DNA from: Paludisphaera soli
Lineage (GTDB): Bacteria > Planctomycetota > Planctomycetia > Isosphaerales > Isosphaeraceae
Assembly (NCBI RefSeq): GCF_011064595.1
Contig: NZ_JAALJI010000034.1
Span: 1-64,000 of the forward strand
Reading direction: 5' to 3'
DNA length: 64,000 bases
The notes below the pieces were generated by a model. The model had not been told where the DNA came from. It saw nothing but the letters and a program-made list of their open reading frames with translations, and did no database searches. Position 1 is the first letter of the stretch; each line of letters begins with the position of its first letter. The position numbers and the translations under genes were made by a program. Of the stretch, positions 59,826 through 64,000 are shown in pieces.

Positions 59826-60706
59826 GCCGCGCGAGGGGCGGCCCAATCGTCCAGGTCCCAGACCACGATGGCTCCGCCTGTCCCGCCGACGGCGGCACGG
59901 GCCCCTTCGCGGGAGAAGACGGCCGCGATCGGCGTCGGCACGTCCCATTCGTAGCTTCGGAGCCGGACGCCGGCTGCGTCCCACAGCGTCACCCCGCCCT
60001 CGAGGTCCCCGGTCAACACGCGCTGGCCGTCGGCGGAGATGGCCAGCGCGGACACCGTCCCCTCCACCTGGAAAGTGGCCGTCGCCGACCTGGCGGCCAG
60101 GTCCCAGACGGACACGGAGCCCTTGTCCGCCCCGGTGACGACGGCCGTGGGCCCGTCGGCGACGTCGGCGAGGAAGTAGCCGGGCGTGGGGATGCGGGCG
60201 ATCGCCTTGTAGCGAGCGTCGCGATCGAACACGCGGAAAGCCCGCTCCCCTTTCTCGGTCAGCCAGCGGCCGCCGGGCGAGAATTGCAGGTCGAACGCCC
60301 ACCCGGACTTCACCCGGGCCACCGCTTCGCCCCCCGGCAGGGCGCTGACGAGCGTCACGGCGCCCTCCATCCAGGCCACCGCGACCCCGCCCGGGGCGAC
60401 GGCCGTCCAGACGTTGCCGGCCCCCCCGTCGCGGCTCAGGACGGACGCCGGGCCGCTCGCCCCGACCCGGGTGACTCGCACCTCGCCGGACTTCTCATCG
60501 AAGGTGGACGCCCACTCGCCGTCCGGGGAGAGGTGCAGGACGCGCTCCGTGAGCATCCAGCCGGGGGGCGTTTCCAGACCGTCCCAGGCGGCGACGGTGA
60601 ACGGATCCCACTGCGTACCCCAGCGCGCGACCAGGGCCGGGCCGGCCGTCGGGAGGGCCAGTTGCAGGTAATCGATCCGCTCGGTCGGCATCTCGATGCG
60701 CGTCAT
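59819..60706 (-). CDS. WD40-like beta-propeller protein, 295 aa
   Basis: The start ATG at 60706 has GGAGAGGCGG directly upstream. Five to six WD-type blades are visible, with elements such as HLSPDGEWAST, LQFSPGGRWLTE, DKGSVSVWDLAAR, LAISADGQRVLTGDLEGGVTLWD and VVWDLDDW. There is no signal peptide, so it is cytoplasmic. WD40 propellers act as docking platforms for other proteins; no partner is evident from the neighbourhood. The first 100 residues are more divergent than the rest. Confidence 0.85.
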   Translation of the reverse strand: MTRIEMPTERIDYLQLALPTAGPALVARWGTQWDPFTVAAWDGLETPPGWMLTERVLHLSPDGEWASTFDEKSGEVRVTRVGASGPASVLSRDGGAGNVWTAVAPGGVAVAWMEGAVTLVSALPGGEAVARVKSGWAFDLQFSPGGRWLTEKGERAFRVFDRDARYKAIARIPTPGYFLADVADGPTAVVTGADKGSVSVWDLAARSATATFQVEGTVSALAISADGQRVLTGDLEGGVTLWDAAGVRLRSYEWDVPTPIAAVFSREGARAAVGGTGGAIVVWDLDDWAAPRAAQ

Positions 60707-60930
60707 CCGCCTCTCCGAAGGGTGCTGCTGGGGCGGGGCCTCTTCGCACCGGGAACCATACCTTGCCAGGGGCCGCCTCGACCCGCGACCCACGGATTCG
60801 TCGCCGGGCCTCGTCCCCATTGGGCGATCCCGGCGCATCCTCTCTTCAAGCGATGCCGCGCGTCGCGGCCGTCGCGAGGTCGCCCCGCCGGCGTTCGAGG
60901 ACGTGACGCGAGACCACGAAACGCGCCGAA

Positions 60931-61031
60931 CGAAGCCAATTGCGAGGGCTGTTTTGGAATGTCAAGTTGATTCTGGGTTGAGAGTTGCGTCAAATGGGTT
61001 CGTTTTCGGGTCGGCGCGGACGAAGCCAATT
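60931..61031. repeat. Short intergenic direct repeat, two copies 90 bp apart
   Basis: CGAAGCCAATT occurs at 60931-60941 and again at 61021-61031, each within a GCGC-rich flank. Between them, AAATGGGTTCG near 60992-61002 is an imperfect inverted copy. The 350-bp gap between the WD40-like gene and the methyltransferase gene otherwise shows no gene and is less GC-rich than its surroundings. Similar short motifs are scattered in planctomycete genomes, to my knowledge; copy number here cannot be assessed from one window. Confidence 0.5.
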
Positions 61032-61053
61032 CTCGGGCGCTCTCGGCTCGGGG

Positions 61054-62304
61054 TCACCGGGCGGCGGCGGCGGCCTTGCGCGTCACGATCGCCCGCCCGG
61101 GGCCGGCTCCGCCGGTGAGGAAGAGGACGGCGGGGGAGTCGCCGTGGTGGCGGAGCAGGGGACGGAGGGCCTCGGGCTTCAGGTCGGTGGTCCGGTGCTT
61201 GACGGAGACGGGGCCGAGAGCCTCGACGTCGATCAGCTTGCGGAGCCGCTTCAGGTCCAGGGGGTGGACGCCCTGGATCTCGAAGGCTTCGAGCCAGGGG
61301 GTGGCGAGGTAGTCGTCGGAGGTCAGGTACGGCAGGTCGGCGGCGATCCGGCCGAGGTCGTGGGCGCGGGCGAAGGAGTCGAGCAGGCCGGACCGCGAGA
61401 GGGCCGGGTCGGGGTCGTAGAGCCATCGGCCGATGGGGGCGACGATCGGGTAGTCGCTCCAGGGCTGGTCGCCCATTCGGTCGGTCCAGGTGACGCCCTC
61501 GGGGAGCCGGGTCGCGCGGCGGCGGCACGAGGCGGCGGCGCCGAACCAGACGGTGGCCTCCTTGGCCTCGCCCCCCAGGCTGATGATCTCGACCTCGCAG
61601 TCGAACGCCTCGGCGAACCGGTCGAAGTCGCTCGCCGGGCCGAGCTTGATCGCCCCGCCGGGGATCCGCCTCATCAGGCCGTGGAGGAACTCCGGGCCGG
61701 GGGCGTAGCCGTCGGCGTCGACGGCCCGGCCCTTCCGGGAAGTCCGACGGTCAGGGTCGATGTGGACCCAGGCGCCGGCGGGGATCGGGAAGGTCTCGGC
61801 CCGGGCGCGGCAGGGGAGGACGCGGTCGCCCCGGTCGTAGACGTCGGCGTTCCAGGCCACGCGCCGGCCCATCCCCGCATCGAGGTCGACGGCCAGGACG
61901 TGGGACCGCTCCGCCAGCGCGACCGCGTCGCCGCCGATGCCGGAGCAGAGGTCGACGACCGCCGCCGCCTCGAACCGGCGGGCCTTGTGGACGGCGACCG
62001 CCTCGGCCGTCGCCTGCTCCAGACCGACCGGATCGAGCCACATCCGCTCGCCCCGCGAGAACTTGGGCGTCGCCTTGCGCCGGGCTTCCGCCAGCCGGAG
62101 GGCCGCCGCGACGGACTCCTGGTCGTGGAGCTTCCGCCAGCGGGACAGCTCGGCCGGGCCGGGCGACTTGACGGCCTGGGCCTCGGCGATCAGGGCCCGG
62201 CCGGCCTCGGAGGTCAGCAGCCGGAACTCGGCGTCGGAGCCGTCCGGGGCGCGGACTCGGCGATCCTGGGTCGAGCGTCCGGCGGCGTTTTCGTACAATG
62301 TCAT
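61054..62304 (-). CDS. Class I SAM-dependent methyltransferase with THUMP-like domain
   Basis: The product is 416 residues from the ATG at 62304 (MTLYENAAGRS). The SAM-binding motif I is VVDLCSGIGGDAVALA at about residues 114-130, followed by a VLAVDLDAGM acidic loop and HIDPDRR in the motif IV position. The C-terminal third (DLPYLTSDDYLATPWLEAFEIQG onward, with VSVKHRTTDL) matches the THUMP-like domain that accompanies RNA-directed methyltransferases. The N-terminal 90 residues are helical. The likely substrate is tRNA or rRNA. It is divergent from the dihydrouridine synthase gene, another RNA-modifying enzyme. Confidence 0.86.
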   Translation of the reverse strand: MTLYENAAGRSTQDRRVRAPDGSDAEFRLLTSEAGRALIAEAQAVKSPGPAELSRWRKLHDQESVAAALRLAEARRKATPKFSRGERMWLDPVGLEQATAEAVAVHKARRFEAAAVVDLCSGIGGDAVALAERSHVLAVDLDAGMGRRVAWNADVYDRGDRVLPCRARAETFPIPAGAWVHIDPDRRTSRKGRAVDADGYAPGPEFLHGLMRRIPGGAIKLGPASDFDRFAEAFDCEVEIISLGGEAKEATVWFGAAASCRRRATRLPEGVTWTDRMGDQPWSDYPIVAPIGRWLYDPDPALSRSGLLDSFARAHDLGRIAADLPYLTSDDYLATPWLEAFEIQGVHPLDLKRLRKLIDVEALGPVSVKHRTTDLKPEALRPLLRHHGDSPAVLFLTGGAGPGRAIVTRKAAAAAR

Positions 62305-62340
62305 GGTGATATCGCGAGAGCGGAAATCGTTTGCCGTATC

Positions 62341-62507
62341 CCCTTCCCCCCTGGTGGTGGAAGGTGGCCCGCAGGGCCGGATGAGGGGGACCATCAAGGC
62401 GGACGACGCGAGGTTTCGTCGGCGTCCCTGCCCGAAGCGGTCGCCGCCGGTCCCCGTGCTCGTGCCTGTCCCGCCCCTTCGAGCCACCTTCCCTCCGGTG
62501 GGAAGGA
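62341..62507. mobile_element. 167-bp inverted-repeat (MITE-like) element
   Basis: The ends form imperfect inverted repeats of about 25-28 bp: the left end runs CCCTTCCCCCCTGG and closes with GGAAGGTGGC at 62359-62368; the right end has GCCACCTTCC at 62483-62492 and closes with GGTGGGAAGG. The interior includes GTGGCCCGCAGGGCCGGATGAGG, split here as a GC-rich palindrome (GGCCCGCAGGGCC). It has no coding capacity. It sits exactly in the promoter gap between the divergent methyltransferase and dihydrouridine synthase genes. Confidence 0.6.
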
Positions 62508-62524
62508 CGTTTTGGAGTCGATCT

Positions 62525-63613
62525 TTGAGCGTCCCGCCATTGTACCCGCCGGTCCCGCCGATCGCCCGCGAGCCGCTCCGGATCGGCGGCGTCGCCATCC
62601 CCTCGCGGTTCTTCCTCGCGCCGCTGGCCGGCTACACGAGCCTGGCCTTCCGGCTGGCCGTGCGCGACCAGGGGGGGCTGGGGCTGGCGACGACCGACCT
62701 GGTCAACGCCCGCTCACTGATCGAGAAGCGCCGGCGGGCGCTGGAGCTGGCCGAGACGTCCGACGCGGACAAGCCGCTCTCGATCCAGATCTACGGCCAG
62801 GTCCCGTCGGAGATGGAGCAGGCTGCTCGCTACGTCGCGGAGAACGGGGCGACGATCGTCGATATCAACATGGGTTGCCCCGTCCGCAAGGTCGTGCGGA
62901 TCGGAGGCGGCTCGGCCCTGATGGGCCAGACGGAGCTGGCGGTGGAGCTGGTCTCGGCCGTGGTGAAGGCCGCGGGCGTGCCCGTCACGGTCAAGATGCG
63001 GCTGGGCTGGGACGAGGAGACGCTGTCGGCACCCGGCCTGGCGCGGGCCTTCGAGCAGATCGGCGTGGCGGCGGTGATCGTCCACGGCCGGACCCGCGCC
63101 CAGGGCTTCTCGGGCTCGGTGAACCGCTCGGGGATCAAGGCGGTGGTCGACGCCGTGGACACCATGCCGATCGTGGCCAACGGCGACGTCCGCTCGATCG
63201 CCGACGCGGCCTCGATGATCGCCGACACCGGCTGCGCGGCGGTCTCGATCGGCCGCGGGGCGCTCGCGAACCCGTTCTTCTTCCGCCAGCTCGACCACTG
63301 GGTCCGCACCGGCGAGCCCGGCCCCGACCCGACGTTCGAGCAGCGGTTGGACTTCATGAGCGTCCACTTCCACGGCCTGCTGGAGCGCCGGGGCGAGCAC
63401 TACGCCTGCCTCCAGTTCCGCAAGATCCTCAAGTGGTACTACCACTTCACCCGGATGCCCAAGAAGTTCTACCTGGAGCTGATCAACCTCCGATCCTCCG
63501 AGGTCTTCGACCGCGCCGTCGCCCAGATCCGCGGCGAAGGGCCCAGCTCCCCGCTCCCCGGCCACTTCGAGGCCCACGTCCCGGTGCCGTCCGGGCCGAT
63601 CGAGGCGTGGTGA
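62525..63613 (+). CDS. dus: tRNA-dihydrouridine synthase (DusB-like)
   Basis: The product is 362 residues. The start chosen is TTG at 62525, with GGAG at 62514-62517 and a 7-nt spacer; no ATG fits. The TIM barrel has the FMN-binding start RFFLAPLAGYTSLAFR, the active-site NMGCPVRKV (C118), the VKMRLGWD strand, VHGRTRAQGFSG, IVANGDVRS and GCAAVSIGRGALANPF, all in the DusB order. It reduces specific uridines in tRNA to dihydrouridine using FMN and NADPH. The C-terminal helical domain (RKILKWYYHFTRM) binds tRNA. The gene begins 18 bp past the inverted-repeat element, which therefore may provide or disturb its promoter. Confidence 0.92.
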   Translation: MSVPPLYPPVPPIAREPLRIGGVAIPSRFFLAPLAGYTSLAFRLAVRDQGGLGLATTDLVNARSLIEKRRRALELAETSDADKPLSIQIYGQVPSEMEQAARYVAENGATIVDINMGCPVRKVVRIGGGSALMGQTELAVELVSAVVKAAGVPVTVKMRLGWDEETLSAPGLARAFEQIGVAAVIVHGRTRAQGFSGSVNRSGIKAVVDAVDTMPIVANGDVRSIADAASMIADTGCAAVSIGRGALANPFFFRQLDHWVRTGEPGPDPTFEQRLDFMSVHFHGLLERRGEHYACLQFRKILKWYYHFTRMPKKFYLELINLRSSEVFDRAVAQIRGEGPSSPLPGHFEAHVPVPSGPIEAW

Positions 63614-63640
63614 GGCGGGGGCGGATCGACTTCGCGATGG

Positions 63641-64000
63641 TTAGGCGGCCTCTCCGCCCGGCGGCATCGGGATCCGACCGACCGCGTCGCTGGTCGTCAT
63701 GAGCCAGTCGGGGTCGTCCGATCCGTAATCGCAGTAGGCGATCGGGAAAGCCCCTCGCTCCGCCGCCCCGAGCATCTCGACGTACCAGCCGGCGTAGGCC
63801 CAGTCGCGACCCAGCCCGGCGCGGGCGATTTCGGGGCACCTCTCCAGGAACCGGGCGGCCAGGGCCTGCACCGTGTCGTGCCGGGCGTCCTCCCAGCCGA
63901 AATATGCGTCTTCCTGGCCGCTGCCGTAGTGGATGCTGTCTCGGTGGAAGTCCCGCATCATCGCCCCGTGGGACTTCAGGATGTTCCCCGCGTGGGTGAC
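63641..64000 (-). CDS. Hypothetical protein, 5' end outside window
   Basis: The frame is open to the right edge: upstream of an internal Met pair (63961) it continues protein-like as VTHAGNILKSHGA, so the start is probably outside. About 119 residues are visible, rich in Trp, Tyr, Asp and His (YGSGQEDAYFGWED, DWAYAGWYVEMLG, YCDYGSDDPDW). I do not recognise a family. No membrane segment. It converges with the dihydrouridine synthase gene with a 27-bp gap. Confidence 0.6.
   Translation of the reverse strand, partial: VTHAGNILKSHGAMMRDFHRDSIHYGSGQEDAYFGWEDARHDTVQALAARFLERCPEIARAGLGRDWAYAGWYVEMLGAAERGAFPIAYCDYGSDDPDWLMTTSDAVGRIPMPPGGEAA

Noticed and set aside
60703-61118. Small frames over the gap between the WD40-like and methyltransferase genes
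   Set aside because: They cover the ribosome site of the WD40-like gene and the direct repeats, and give Arg-rich sequence without motif support.

Overview
The window reads as chromosome of a high-GC planctomycete, most likely of the Isosphaeraceae type. The signs are a DUF1559 prepilin-like protein, a PEP-CTERM protein, two very large surface proteins with a planctomycete LEPR-XLL-type N-terminal motif, a VIT/von Willebrand protein, a MauG-type di-haem peroxidase, and dense GC-rich coding with Shine-Dalgarno starts. No rRNA, tRNA, CRISPR array or intact transposase was seen. Genus-level placement is inference.

Layout. Positions 1-10.4 kb hold unrelated single genes: a serpin C-terminus, two hypotheticals (one visibly lower in GC), an HNH nuclease remnant, a VIT-vWA protein, a di-haem peroxidase, a DUF1559 pseudopilin, a SixA-type phosphatase and a PEP-CTERM repeat protein. 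Positions 10.4-19.8 kb are one giant Gly-rich repeat protein of 3,122 residues. Positions 19.95-47.3 kb form one co-directional block of 14 genes with tight spacing or ATGA overlaps. It contains two Pfa/Hgl-like polyketide or fatty-acid synthases, a free acyl carrier protein, an alkaline-phosphatase-superfamily enzyme, an alpha/beta hydrolase, an SDR, a GT1 glycosyltransferase, two FkbM methyltransferases, a secreted propeller protein, a membrane protein, and an HlyD/ATPase/FtsX-permease exporter. The gene set parallels cyanobacterial heterocyst glycolipid synthesis (HglE-type synthase, glycosyltransferase) plus DevBCA-type export. I infer a locus that builds, glycosylates, methylates and exports a long-chain lipid.

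Positions 47.5-52.7 kb hold a large FG-GAP/Ig-like surface protein and a divergent CrtX-like glycosyltransferase. Positions 53.1-58.8 kb hold a four-gene WXG100-like/FtsK-SpoIIIE locus with a good terminator. It resembles a stripped-down type VII secretion system: two small helical proteins share a W-x-D-x5-F motif, a third is coiled-coil, and a 1,401-residue membrane ATPase has three P-loop-like domains of which only the middle one keeps intact Walker motifs. The window ends with small membrane proteins, a WD40-like protein, a THUMP-like methyltransferase, a 167-bp inverted-repeat element, a dihydrouridine synthase and a truncated hypothetical gene.

The two best candidates for undescribed biology are the lipid synthesis/export operon, with its duplicated in-cis enoyl-reductase barrels and catalytically degenerate fused phosphopantetheinyl transferase, and the minimal WXG100-like/FtsK locus.
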